From Methanosarcinales archaeon (GTDB taxonomy: Archaea; Nanobdellota; Nanobdellia; Woesearchaeales; CG1-02-33-12), in assembly GCA_017610505.1 (NCBI GenBank), contig JAFCBX010000010.1, positions 1 to 19,366 of the forward strand: 19,366 bases of DNA. Reading direction: 5' to 3'. The position numbers and the translations under genes were made by a program. Shown piece after piece: positions 1 to 7,902 of this stretch. How positions within the stretch are numbered: the stretch's first letter is position 1; every line of letters starts with the position of its first letter. The notes under the pieces are model-generated. The model saw only the letters and a program-made list of their open reading frames with translations. It searched no databases and was not told where the DNA came from.

Positions 1-977
1 TGGTAATAACGCCGACAAGAGAGCTTGCAGAGCAAGTCAAGAAAGAATTAAAGAAGATTGCAGTAAACAAGAAACTAAACATAATTTCTGTTTACGGAGG
101 GGTTGCAATAAACCACCAGATTTATGCGTTAAAGACAGCAGAGGTTGTCATTGCAACCCCTGGAAGGCTCAAGGACCATCTTCAAAGACGTACAGTAAAC
201 ACATCAGGAATAAAGATTCTTGTGCTTGACGAAGCAGACAAAATGCTTGACATGGGTTTTGTTGATGACATAGAGGATATAATAAAAACATGCCCAAGAG
301 ACAGGCAGACATTGTTTTTCTCTGCCACAATTCCGCCAAGAATAGAGGAATTATCAAACAGGTACATGAGGAATCCGGTAAATGTTTCTGCGAGAAAGCA
401 GGTTGACCCAAGCAAGCTCAGGCAGTTTTACTACAGCATACCAAAAAACTTCAAGCTTTCATTGCTTTTGCATTTAATCAAAAAAGAGAACTCAAAGCTT
501 ATTATGGTTTTCTGCAACACAAGAAGAACAACTGATTTTGTTGTCAAGAACCTTAAGGTTAATGGGATAGATGCAATAGCAATACACGGCGGATTCACGC
601 AGAACAAGAGAGAAAATTCAATGGAAAATTTCAAGAAAGGGAATTCATTTGTTCTTGTTTGCACAGACGTTGCTGCCCGTGGAATACATGTTGATCATGT
701 TTCCCATATAGTTAACTATGAAATTCCAAAAAACCCAATAGATTATGTCCACAGGATAGGCAGGACAGCAAGGGCAGGAAAAGAGGGAAAGGTGATTAAT
801 CTGCTTTGCGATGATGATTATGGGAATTTTTCAAGAATCCTGGATGAATACCGTGCTTTTGATGTTAAAAAGATGGAAAAGCCATATGTTGAGAAGATAA
901 AGATTGTAAGTAACAGTAATTCAAGGGGGAATAACCAAAGAGGAAACACGTATAACAGAAGAAGAAGGTTTCGCTGA
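1..977 (+). CDS. DEAD-box ATP-dependent RNA helicase, 5'-truncated by the window edge
   Basis: ATP-dependent RNA helicase of superfamily 2, probably acting in ribosome assembly or RNA decay. The reading frame is open from base 3, so the start and the Q motif/Walker A lie outside the window. Visible motifs in order: PTRELA (Ia), GG, TPGR (Ib), DEAD (II, near base 228), SAT (III, near base 333), then the second RecA-like domain with FCNTRR (IV), TDVAARGIH (V) and HRIGRTARAG (VI). The last ~20 residues are a basic Arg/Gly/Asn-rich tail ending RRRRFR, typical of RNA-binding extensions of this family. It ends with TGA and is followed by a T-rich stretch (978-990) that could serve as an archaeal terminator. 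An internal GTG at 222 falls inside the DEAD motif and is not a real start. The exact subfamily cannot be assigned. Confidence 0.95.
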   Translation, partial: VITPTRELAEQVKKELKKIAVNKKLNIISVYGGVAINHQIYALKTAEVVIATPGRLKDHLQRRTVNTSGIKILVLDEADKMLDMGFVDDIEDIIKTCPRDRQTLFFSATIPPRIEELSNRYMRNPVNVSARKQVDPSKLRQFYYSIPKNFKLSLLLHLIKKENSKLIMVFCNTRRTTDFVVKNLKVNGIDAIAIHGGFTQNKRENSMENFKKGNSFVLVCTDVAARGIHVDHVSHIVNYEIPKNPIDYVHRIGRTARAGKEGKVINLLCDDDYGNFSRILDEYRAFDVKKMEKPYVEKIKIVSNSNSRGNNQRGNTYNRRRRFR

Positions 978-1063
978 ATTTTTATTTCTTATTATTAATT
1001 ATCTACAAAAACTGTGTTATTCTTTTTGCCAAAAAGAGAACGTAAAGGAATGAAAAACAAAAA

Positions 1064-1072
1064 GTTTATAAG
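1064..1072 (+). promoter_or_regulatory. TATA box of the small membrane-protein gene
   Basis: GTTTATAAG is centred about 26 nt before base 1094, which would give a leader of about 14 nt. That leader holds the purine-rich ribosome site GAAAAGAGG (1094-1102), 5 nt before the ATG. This is pattern-based only. Confidence 0.4.
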
Positions 1073-1107
1073 AAAAGAGTTTTATAATATACTGAAAAGA
1101 GGTTGTT

Positions 1108-1380
1108 ATGTTAAAAAAAAGAGCTGAGATAAGCACTTTTGAGCTGATGATATTAATAGTTGGATGTGCAGCAGTTATTCTTGGATTTAATCTTATCAAC
1201 CGGGTTTATATAACAGACTATGTTATGGGGTGGCCAATGGTTATCTCAATATTTGTTTGGCTTATACTCCTTGTTTTGTTTATTCTTCTAAGCATAAATG
1301 TTGATTCCACCAGGAACACATTGAAAGAGATAACAGAAATCAAGGATATTGTTAAAAAACTTGTCAAAAAGAAAAAATAA
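1108..1380 (+). CDS. Small two-helix membrane protein, unknown function
   Basis: A 90-residue protein of no recognised family. It has a short basic N-terminus (MLKKR), a first hydrophobic segment at about residues 10-30, a second at about 44-64, and a charged C-terminal tail rich in Lys (ends VKKLVKKKK). The positive tail suggests both ends are cytoplasmic. The start is supported by a purine-rich ribosome site ending 5 nt upstream and a TATA-like box near 1068. It stands alone between the helicase (130 bp upstream) and a convergent Dph2-type gene (24 bp downstream). Function cannot be inferred from context. The reading frame, ribosome site and clear helix pattern make it a credible gene. Confidence 0.75.
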   Translation: MLKKRAEISTFELMILIVGCAAVILGFNLINRVYITDYVMGWPMVISIFVWLILLVLFILLSINVDSTRNTLKEITEIKDIVKKLVKKKK

Positions 1381-1404
1381 GTTTATATGCCAGCAGATTT
1401 AATT

Positions 1405-2067
1405 CTAAATATCTTCTAAGTTGATTATGGCCTTATTTATCTTTATAGAATCATCCAGAGCTATCCTATGGCAGGCCGTGTTGACAAAGCATTCAATAAA
1501 TGGGAAGTTCTCCAACTGGCAAAAGTCTATTGTATTAAATATTAAGAAATAAAAGTTCTTGTCTTTGAATTTGTTTTTTAGCTCAAAGGCCTCTTTTAGC
1601 TGCTCCTGGCCAGGCTTTGTTGTTACAATTACCCCTATTTCTTTTGAGCTTAGAAATTTAATTAATGCTCCTTTTTTTCTTTTGTTTATTTTCTCTGCCT
1701 CTTTTCTATCAACTTTATTAAATTTATTGGTCAATGGATTAAAAGTAAAAACATCTTTTTTTGTTTTTAATGATATTGCAGTTGGATGAAACATACCAGA
1801 GCCAATATAAAAAAAAGCATCAACTTTATCACTAACAGAAATAGCAGATTGAACATCACAGCCAAGCACTTGACTTTTGTATTTTGTATGCTTTCCTTTG
1901 CCTAAAAATACTTTTTTACCCTCTTTTTCTAATTGCAATTTAATTTCTTTAATCTGCCCTATGAACTGCACTGTTGTAACCAATCCAACTCTTGAAGGTA
2001 ATTTTAAAACATATTTTCCAATAAAAACAGGCTTCTTATATCTTGCTTCAACAAACATTAGTTTCAT
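1405..2067 (-). CDS. dph2: Dph2-type diphthamide synthase lacking domain 1
   Basis: Homologue of archaeal Dph2, the radical-SAM-like 4Fe-4S enzyme that transfers 3-amino-3-carboxypropyl to the EF2 histidine in the first step of diphthamide synthesis. Archaeal Dph2 is usually about 330-340 residues in three similar domains, each giving one cluster cysteine. This protein has 220 residues and matches only domains 2 and 3. The domain 2 signature VLGCD is at Cys70, followed by FFYIGSGMFHP. The domain 3 signature FVNTACHRIALDD is at Cys199. Their spacing (129) is as expected for the family. It opens at what is normally the linker into domain 2 (FVEARY). The start is fixed by an in-frame TGA two codons upstream and by a TATA box at 2089-2098, so the short form is not a mis-called start. 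Extra cysteines at 183 and 193. The first domain must be encoded elsewhere or be absent. Confidence 0.85.
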   Translation of the reverse strand: MKLMFVEARYKKPVFIGKYVLKLPSRVGLVTTVQFIGQIKEIKLQLEKEGKKVFLGKGKHTKYKSQVLGCDVQSAISVSDKVDAFFYIGSGMFHPTAISLKTKKDVFTFNPLTNKFNKVDRKEAEKINKRKKGALIKFLSSKEIGVIVTTKPGQEQLKEAFELKNKFKDKNFYFLIFNTIDFCQLENFPFIECFVNTACHRIALDDSIKINKAIINLEDI

Positions 2068-2088
2068 ATCTCAAGAGAAAGAGTTATT

Positions 2089-2098
2089 TATTTTTAAA
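2089..2098 (-). promoter_or_regulatory. TATA box of the short dph2 gene
   Basis: On the minus strand TTTAAAAATA is centred 26-27 nt before the ATG at 2067. That is the position expected for a leaderless archaeal transcript. It lies just after the DUF58 stop, so dph2 probably has its own promoter rather than depending only on the upstream operon. Confidence 0.5.
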
Positions 2099-2103
2099 TT
2101 GTT

Positions 2104-2952
2104 CTATTTTAATATGTCATAAAAGGCATCAAATATTGGCTTGTCTGTTGTTATAATATAAAAGTCAACTCCAAGCTCATCGCATAGCTTTGCTATTTTT
2201 GATATATGGTCTTCAAGCCTTTGCTTATAACCAATTCTAAGTCTTGGATTCACATAAGTCCTTAGTATATTTTTTGTTTCAGAATCCTTAAGCCTAAAAT
2301 CTCCATTAAATAAAAGCTCCCTTTCAACAGGGTCCAAAACCTGTATTATTTTCATATCCTGGTCTCCAAGCATAATAAGCCCTTGTTCTATCTCCTCAAT
2401 ATCAAACAAGAAATCAGATATTATAACCACAAGAGCTCTTGAGCCTATCATTTTTTTGTATCTGCTCATTGCATCCTTGAATCTTGAAAAGCCAGTCAGT
2501 TTTATGTTATTTAAGTGGTCAACCATGCTTGCAAGGTGGCCCATGCCCCTTTTCGACTTAAATGTTTCAAGTTCCTCTGAAAAAGTTGAGAACTGAAATT
2601 TTTCATTCTCTTTCATTGTCAAATATGCTGCCCCAACACCAAGCATAGAGGCGTAATCAAACTTTGTAATTCCCTTGCCAAAGTTCATGCTTGCACTATG
2701 GTCAACTATTATATGTGTTGTAAGGCTTCTATCCTCTTCATACCTCTTTATGTAAAGGTCATCTGTTCTTGCATATATTCTCCAGTCTATTGACCTGAAA
2801 TCATCTCCTGGAGCATAAATCCTGTGGTCTTTTATTGTTATGCCCCTGCCATGCATAACAGAACGCCTTTCTCCTGTATAGCTTGATGTAACCCTTTTCT
2901 TTATAACAAGATTAAACCTGTCAAGCTGAGACAGAAATTCAGTTGTTATCAT
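2104..2952 (-). CDS. DUF58-family protein (VWA-like partner of MoxR)
   Basis: A 282-residue DUF58 protein. The family signature is clear at residues 46-73: YAPGDDFRSIDW, then AR and the YEED element. It continues into a VWA-like fold with a DxSxS metal site (DHSASM, residues 84-89) and a later VIISDF strand. No membrane segment is evident, so it is probably cytoplasmic or peripheral. DUF58 proteins are nearly always encoded next to MoxR ATPases and are thought to be MoxR substrates or adaptors. Here it is last in the cluster, and its ATG overlaps the MoxR stop as ATGA (2949-2952), implying coupled translation. Exact function is unknown; family assignment is firm. Confidence 0.92.
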   Translation of the reverse strand: MITTEFLSQLDRFNLVIKKRVTSSYTGERRSVMHGRGITIKDHRIYAPGDDFRSIDWRIYARTDDLYIKRYEEDRSLTTHIIVDHSASMNFGKGITKFDYASMLGVGAAYLTMKENEKFQFSTFSEELETFKSKRGMGHLASMVDHLNNIKLTGFSRFKDAMSRYKKMIGSRALVVIISDFLFDIEEIEQGLIMLGDQDMKIIQVLDPVERELLFNGDFRLKDSETKNILRTYVNPRLRIGYKQRLEDHISKIAKLCDELGVDFYIITTDKPIFDAFYDILK

Positions 2953-3884
2953 TTTGCCTTGCTTAATATCTCCTTTATGGCATCATCTGTTGACATTCCC
3001 TTTCTTTCAGCCTCAAAGTTTAGTATAATCCTGTGCCTTAATATTGGGTAAGCCATTGCATCAATATCCTCTTTGCTCACATAGTTTCTTCCCTTTACAA
3101 TAGCTCTTGCTTTTGATGCAAGAACAAGGCCAATAGATGCCCTTGGCGATGCCCCATACTCTATTATATTAGGTCTTTTTCTTGTTTCAGTAACTATATT
3201 CACAATTCTATGCTTGAGGTCATTTGCTATTGGAATTTGTCTTACTAAGGTTTGCATATGCATAAGATGTGCTTTATTCAATAATACCCTTACTTTCTGC
3301 TCCTTAAGCTCAAATGCATATTTGTTTACTATTTCAACCTCTTCATCATAGGTTGGATATCCAATCTTAATTTTAAGCAAAAACCTGTCTGCCTGAGCCT
3401 CTGGCAAGGGATATGTTCCCTCCTGCTCAATAGGGTTTTGCGTTGCCAGGACAAAAAATGGCCTGTCCAGCTTGAATGTTGTATTTCCAACAGTAACCTG
3501 CTTTTCCTGCATTGCTTCAAGCAAAGCAGATTGTGTTTTTGGTGTTGCCCTGTTGATCTCATCTGCAAGCACAATATTTGCAAACACTGGCCCTGGCTGG
3601 AACTTGAAGTTTCTCTTGCCAGAGGTCTCTTCAATAATATATGTTCCTGTTATGTCAGATGGCATCAAATCAGGGGTGTTTTGTATTCTGCTGAATTTAA
3701 GGTCCATCAGCTGAGCCATTGTTTTTATAGCAAGGGTTTTTGCCAATCCCGGGTATCCCTCAAGCAGTGCATTTGCATCGCATAATATTGTAATAATAAT
3801 CTGCTCAACAACCTCTTTTTGCCCAACAACTATCTTTCCTATCTCTTTGTATAAAACATCAAATGTTTCCTTATGTTTCTCCAT
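2949..3884 (-). CDS. MoxR-family AAA+ ATPase
   Basis: A 311-residue MoxR ATPase, a ring-forming AAA+ chaperone that typically works with VWA proteins to mature or activate other proteins. Walker A is GYPGLAKT (residues 43-50), Walker B is VLADEI (105-110) and sensor 1 is ATQNP (147-151). The family motif EGTYPLPEAQADRF follows at 155-168. The length is normal for a complete MoxR. The start is supported by the ribosome site GAGGTG, 5 nt before the ATG. It lies 18 nt after the preceding membrane-protein gene and overlaps the DUF58 start by 4 nt. It is the presumed motor of the 2104-9818 cluster, whose VWA and membrane proteins are candidate clients. Confidence 0.96.
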   Translation of the reverse strand: MEKHKETFDVLYKEIGKIVVGQKEVVEQIIITILCDANALLEGYPGLAKTLAIKTMAQLMDLKFSRIQNTPDLMPSDITGTYIIEETSGKRNFKFQPGPVFANIVLADEINRATPKTQSALLEAMQEKQVTVGNTTFKLDRPFFVLATQNPIEQEGTYPLPEAQADRFLLKIKIGYPTYDEEVEIVNKYAFELKEQKVRVLLNKAHLMHMQTLVRQIPIANDLKHRIVNIVTETRKRPNIIEYGASPRASIGLVLASKARAIVKGRNYVSKEDIDAMAYPILRHRIILNFEAERKGMSTDDAIKEILSKAK

Positions 3885-3902
3885 TTTAACACCTCTCTTT
3901 AT

Positions 3903-4691
3903 TTAATCTTTTGCGAGCTTTAAAAAATATGTTTTTACAAGCTCCTGCTGATCTTCCTTGATTTTTTCTTCATAAACATCAGCTGTTGCTATAAACACCT
4001 CATCTGGAAATAGCTCTTCAAACTCCCTTCTTTCTGGTTCTTTTACATCATCAAGGTTTATTTCATAGCCAGCTTGCTTTATCATCATATTAAGCATTTC
4101 ATCACCCATCTGGGCAATGTATGCATCACCAAACACGCTTTCACTCTCTCCAGAGCCAGATATTCTCTCAAGACCTTGCTTTCCATCACCACTTTCATTG
4201 CCGCCAAGGCCATATATAAAATCAGCAGCATTATTTGCTGCATCTTTGAAATTAAATGATAAGTCAAACCGTGCTGAAAATACCATTAAGAAGCATAGGA
4301 TAATGCTAAGCAGGATTTTATAAGACACTTTTTTTTGATTAAAAAAAGAGGTTACTTCAACCTTTTTCATATCTCTCATGATATCAGATTTTAGTTCATC
4401 AACAACTGGATTTTCCATCTTTATGTTATCTGCTGCTGTTCTCAGCCTTTCATTGAGAAGATTATATTTTTTTTCAACATCTCTTAAATGTTTTTTTCTA
4501 ATCCCTTTGTATGAGAAGATTATAAAATATAATATCGCTGGAACCAGTGAATATACCTGATAAAAATTAAATAAAGATAAGGGAATATAAAGAACCAAAA
4601 ATATCAGAAATGCATTTAGAAAACTATTAAACAATATGATATTGCTAAATGTAAAATTTATTTCCTTTAAAACTTTATTAAATTTCTTCAT
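3903..4691 (-). CDS. Membrane protein of the MoxR-VWA cluster, unknown family
   Basis: A 262-residue protein with three predicted membrane segments. Two are close together at about residues 23-62, and one is at about 124-143. The stretch between (about 65-120) is highly charged and helical, and should be cytoplasmic. After the third helix comes a Gly/Ser/Asn-rich acidic segment (about 145-180) and an acidic C-terminal domain, probably outside the cell. No enzymatic motif was recognised. It starts 3 nt after the coiled-coil gene ends and is 18 nt from moxR, so it belongs to the operon. Its place beside MoxR suggests an integral scaffold or client. The topology is my reading of hydrophobicity, not a computed prediction. 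Confidence 0.75.
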   Translation of the reverse strand: MKKFNKVLKEINFTFSNIILFNSFLNAFLIFLVLYIPLSLFNFYQVYSLVPAILYFIIFSYKGIRKKHLRDVEKKYNLLNERLRTAADNIKMENPVVDELKSDIMRDMKKVEVTSFFNQKKVSYKILLSIILCFLMVFSARFDLSFNFKDAANNAADFIYGLGGNESGDGKQGLERISGSGESESVFGDAYIAQMGDEMLNMMIKQAGYEINLDDVKEPERREFEELFPDEVFIATADVYEEKIKEDQQELVKTYFLKLAKD

Positions 4692-4694
4692 TTT

Positions 4695-5195
4695 TTATGG
4701 GCATGTGCATGTAGCCAGTTGAGCATTTAGGTCAACTATATTTTCGTTTAAATTAGCTATATCCGTCCTGAGTCCTGATATTGTTGTCATAGCAGCATCA
4801 AGGCTTGTCTTTGTTGTGCTAAGTTCTGCCTGTGCTGTAAATAACTCTGCCTTTTTCTGCTTTAATTCATTTGTTTTTGCTGTTAACTGTGTTTGCAGTT
4901 TTGCTTTTTCATCTTCTAATTTTTCTTTTTCAGTTCTTAATCCTGTGTATTGTGTGCTTAGCTCTTTCTCTCTTTCTTCCTTAATAGTCAGCTCCTGGCT
5001 TGTCTGCTCAAGCTTTGCTTTTTCAGTGCTGAGTGTTGAGGAAATATTTTTTAAATCATCAAGCTTTAGTTTGTAATCCATATACAAATCCTTAAATGTT
5101 GTCTGGTAGTAAACACTTAAGCCAGCAAAACATATTAAGGAGGCAACTAACAAAAGAAAAAAACCAAAATTCACATTTTTTTTCATATACGCCAT
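4695..5195 (-). CDS. Membrane-anchored coiled-coil protein, CTCP tail
   Basis: A 166-residue protein with a short basic N-terminus, one membrane helix at about residues 10-29, then a long coiled coil (about 40-160) rich in Lys, Glu, Leu, Thr and Gln with heptad-like leucines. It ends CTCP, with two cysteines two residues apart at the very C-terminus. This looks like an N-anchored rod projecting outside the cell, and the terminal cysteines could bind metal or form disulfides. The first ~65 residues resemble the next gene upstream (5222-5635): shared MK.N.NFGF, VYYQ and LKNIS.TL. Its upstream region contains a duplicated TATA/stop-codon segment (5204-5254). The real start could be ATG 1 or ATG 4 (MAYM). 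Function unknown. Confidence 0.75.
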   Translation of the reverse strand: MAYMKKNVNFGFFLLLVASLICFAGLSVYYQTTFKDLYMDYKLKLDDLKNISSTLSTEKAKLEQTSQELTIKEEREKELSTQYTGLRTEKEKLEDEKAKLQTQLTAKTNELKQKKAELFTAQAELSTTKTSLDAAMTTISGLRTDIANLNENIVDLNAQLATCTCP

Positions 5196-5203
5196 ATTAA
5201 TAA

Positions 5204-5254
5204 CCTATTATTAATTCTTATTTATATAGATTTCCTATTTTCCATAATTCTTCT
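5204..5254. repeat. 51-bp direct repeat, copy 1 (gene-boundary duplication)
   Basis: Matches 5644-5694 at 48 of 51 positions, with an offset of 440 bp. It covers the last nine codons of the chimeric gene 5222-5635 (encoding RIMENRKSI) plus its stop, and most of the spacer before the next gene. On the minus strand the stop codon TAA is part of TATATAAATA, which lies 25-33 nt before the ATG at 5195, so the repeat may carry an internal promoter. Weaker similarity continues through the N-terminal coding region to about 5160. Confidence 0.85.
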
Positions 5255-5635
5255 TATGCGATTAATTGAAAAAAATGCGAAAGCTGCAAATATAAAAATC
5301 ACATTGTAGATTTTTATTTTAAGAAGCTTTGATTGCACTTGGTCTGCTTCCTCTTTTATCTGATTTAATTCAGTCATTTTTGAAGTAATCTGCCATGTAA
5401 GGTTTGATAAGATAGGATAAGAACCTTTTTTTACCAACTGTAACCCTGTTATGTTAAGTCTATTTCTCTCATTTTCTAATGTTAAGGAAATATTCTTTAA
5501 TTCATCAACTTTATCTTTGTAACTTGAATAAATATTATTATATTTAACTTGATAATAAACATTCACTCCAACGAGATATATAATTATAACTATAAGTAAA
5601 AAGCCAAAGTTAATATTCTCTTTCATATGAGTCAT
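5222..5635 (-). CDS. Two-helix coiled-coil membrane protein, probable chimera of its two neighbours
   Basis: A 137-residue protein with a membrane helix at about residues 11-28, a coiled-coil-like middle (about 35-105), a second helix at about 109-124 and a basic tail RRIMENRKSI. Its first ~65 residues resemble the downstream protein (4695-5195). Its last nine residues are almost identical to those of the upstream VWA protein (RRIMENRKSV). The nucleotide repeats at both gene boundaries (5204-5254 and 5644-5694) fit an origin by tandem duplication of a segment running from the end of the VWA gene into the start of the coiled-coil gene. The ribosome site is GGATGAT before the ATG at 5635; an in-frame ATG also occurs at codon 4. 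Function unknown. Both helix ends place the tail in the cytoplasm if the positive-inside rule holds. Confidence 0.75.
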   Translation of the reverse strand: MTHMKENINFGFLLIVIIIYLVGVNVYYQVKYNNIYSSYKDKVDELKNISLTLENERNRLNITGLQLVKKGSYPILSNLTWQITSKMTELNQIKEEADQVQSKLLKIKIYNVIFIFAAFAFFSINRIRRIMENRKSI

Positions 5636-5643
5636 AATATCAT

Positions 5644-5694
5644 CCTTTTATTAATTCTTATTTATACTGATTTCCTATTTTCCATAATTCTTCT
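5644..5694. repeat. 51-bp direct repeat, copy 2 (gene-boundary duplication)
   Basis: Partner of 5204-5254. It spans the last codons (RIMENRKSV) and stop of the large VWA gene and the spacer before 5222-5635. On the minus strand the stop is again embedded in a TATA-like element (GTATAAATA). The three differences from copy 1 include the two bases just before the stop. Confidence 0.85.
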
Positions 5695-7902
5695 GATACA
5701 AACCTCTATTAAAAATATAGATAATGCTGTTAAGACAAGAATCCATTTATAGCTTATTTCATCTATTTTTTTCCTTCTTGAGTTTTCCCTAATAAATTCC
5801 ACTATTGCTGTTGTGTTATCCTTGTTAAATATTCTTCCATTTGTTATACTTACAAGGTCTATAAGCTCTGGATTTATTCCCAAGTCCTCATATTCTCTTT
5901 TGTAGTTAACAGCCATTGAGGCATCAAAAAAATCATGAAATTCTGTTGTTTTTGGAACAAAACTTGCCCTGTAAAGATTTTTAGTTATTTTTGAGAATGA
6001 AAATCCCTCAAGCACTGGCTCTGTTTCTGAAATAACATTTATCTGGGCAATATCCTCGATTCTTGAATCCTTAAGTTTTACATCAAATTCCTTGTTTCTG
6101 TCTGGGTCACCAATTGCCCAATTAACGGTTCTTGTGATAAGTTTTGAGTTATCCTTGTTTAAGAGCTGGCCTGCCCATGTTTCTGGGTCAGTTGTTAATG
6201 CAGCAACTCTTCCAAGGCCAAATCTCCATACACTAACTACTGGATTTGTATTTTGGGTTGTTATAAGCATTCTTGCAGAGGTTTTTGGAACAACCTGGTT
6301 AAAGCCAGTCACTTTTGCACTTAAGCCAAGGTTTTTTGTTATAAAATGATTTGAGTCAAGGATTAAAAGTCCCATTGTGTCTGTCTCCTCTTCCTCATAT
6401 TCCCTGCTGAAAATAATATTTAATCTTTGCGCCTCTGTTGGCTCAAAATAAATGCCCTGACCTTTTAATGCCAGCTCCTGCATAAACTGCCTGTTAGTAT
6501 CAAATCCAACTCCAACAGCATATGTTTTTATTCCCTGGCTTGTCATTGATTTTGCCCTTGAAACAGCATTTTGCGGATATTGTGTTATCCCGTCAGATAT
6601 CAGGATAATATTCTTGCTTCCTTTTGCAGATCTAAGCATATCCTCTGCCCTTATCAAGCCAGCAGAGACAAATGTTCCTGCACTATAACCCCCGCAGTTA
6701 ATTGTAGATATTATATAATTTAAGTCAGGTTTTTCCTCTATTACTGAAAGGGGCGAGATTAAATGAGAATTAAAATCAAATGATATAACACCAATTTTAT
6801 CTCCTGCCCTTAATCCTCCAACAATCTGTGTTGCAACTGCTTTTTCAACATCTATCTTTGTATTTGCGCTTCCAGTGCCAAAAGCTGAGCATGTTGTTCC
6901 TGAAACATCTATTATAACTATAATATTCATTCCGCTTTCTTCTTCCTTGCCAGCAAGTCCTACTCTAACAGGCAGAATGGTTTCAAACATTGAATTTTCA
7001 TAATTGCCATAATCAAATGAATTATCCCCGCCAATGACCACAAGGCCATTGCCATCTGCTACATAGTCACTTAAAATCTCTGTATTTGCTTTGAGCCAGC
7101 CTTCATTTATATTATACAAAATAATGCTAGAATATGCTTTAAGGTCTTTTGGCATATAGCTCTTCTTGGTAACATCATAGACAGTATCCATTATTTTTGT
7201 TATCTTTGCATCCTTTTGCGAAATAAAAAGCACTTTTGGCTTTGGCAGAACATGGAGTGTCTTGTAATAAACATTGTTTTGCTTAAAATAATCATTTGCA
7301 GTTATTGATGCCTTTATTTTATGATAGCCTGTCTGCAGCATCTGCTCGATCTCAAATGTTTTTGTACCAGTGGCTTTTTCATCTATTACAATCTCATCAT
7401 CAATCACTACCTGGATATCATAACCCTGTGAAATAGGGCCTGTCTGTTTTACATCTACATATAGCAAGGCCTCTGTTCCGAATATTAGTTCAGATGGACC
7501 ATCAATTGTCACAACAAGGTCTGTTTTTATTGGGTTAATATTTAATGAGCTGATGGTTGTGTTTAATGATGATGCCAGCATCATTACATCACCTAAATCT
7601 GTTCCTTTGTTATTGTTTCCATCACTAATTAACAATAGGTTGTCATTTCCCCCCATATTATTAAGCAGGCTGTCTCCTATTGGTGATTCTTCTCCACGAG
7701 CAATATACCTTAATGTTGTTGGGATCTCTTTTTCAAGACTAACTTTTAAGCCAGATACAATATCCTGCTCAAAAAGCTCAAATGATGTTGAGTTATCTAC
7801 AAGCATTGTTAATGATGGATTTCCCTGAACAGTTTTTTCCTCCAAGCTGAATGGCGATGCTATTGCTATTATTAAAATTGAGAAAATCAAGCACCTTGAC
7901 AT
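5662..7902 (-). CDS. Large VWA / amidotransferase-fold membrane protein of the MoxR cluster
   Basis: A 746-residue protein from the first ATG, but probably about 799 residues (see 7903-8061). It has an N-terminal membrane helix (about residues 4-20) and a degenerate VWA-like segment (LVDNSTS, LLLISDGN). A beta-rich region (about 110-220) follows. Then comes a class I amidotransferase-like fold (LFISQ, VVIGGDNSF), interrupted by a full VWA domain with a metal site DVSGT, then SAGT and LISDGITQ. The fold then resumes (WRFGLGRVAALTTDPETWAG). The C-terminal helix (about 718-738) is followed by the tail RRIMENRKSV. The metal site has Thr where the DxSxS motif has its second Ser. This is the common architecture of envelope VWA proteins encoded with MoxR. 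It should be anchored at both ends, with the VWA domains outside. It follows the BatA-type gene directly and precedes the chimeric gene by 26 bp. Confidence 0.9.
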   Translation of the reverse strand: MSRCLIFSILIIAIASPFSLEEKTVQGNPSLTMLVDNSTSFELFEQDIVSGLKVSLEKEIPTTLRYIARGEESPIGDSLLNNMGGNDNLLLISDGNNNKGTDLGDVMMLASSLNTTISSLNINPIKTDLVVTIDGPSELIFGTEALLYVDVKQTGPISQGYDIQVVIDDEIVIDEKATGTKTFEIEQMLQTGYHKIKASITANDYFKQNNVYYKTLHVLPKPKVLFISQKDAKITKIMDTVYDVTKKSYMPKDLKAYSSIILYNINEGWLKANTEILSDYVADGNGLVVIGGDNSFDYGNYENSMFETILPVRVGLAGKEEESGMNIIVIIDVSGTTCSAFGTGSANTKIDVEKAVATQIVGGLRAGDKIGVISFDFNSHLISPLSVIEEKPDLNYIISTINCGGYSAGTFVSAGLIRAEDMLRSAKGSKNIILISDGITQYPQNAVSRAKSMTSQGIKTYAVGVGFDTNRQFMQELALKGQGIYFEPTEAQRLNIIFSREYEEEETDTMGLLILDSNHFITKNLGLSAKVTGFNQVVPKTSARMLITTQNTNPVVSVWRFGLGRVAALTTDPETWAGQLLNKDNSKLITRTVNWAIGDPDRNKEFDVKLKDSRIEDIAQINVISETEPVLEGFSFSKITKNLYRASFVPKTTEFHDFFDASMAVNYKREYEDLGINPELIDLVSITNGRIFNKDNTTAIVEFIRENSRRKKIDEISYKWILVLTALSIFLIEVCIRRIMENRKSV

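Noticed and set aside
3353..3364. TTGGATATCCAA palindrome resembling the operator at 10496-10516
   Set aside because: It is inside MoxR coding sequence, lacks the central spacer base and is not near a promoter; chance match.
3438..3785. 115-codon open frame on the plus strand
   Set aside because: It lies wholly opposite the conserved MoxR core, has no ribosome site and gives a Cys-rich protein of no family; antisense shadow.
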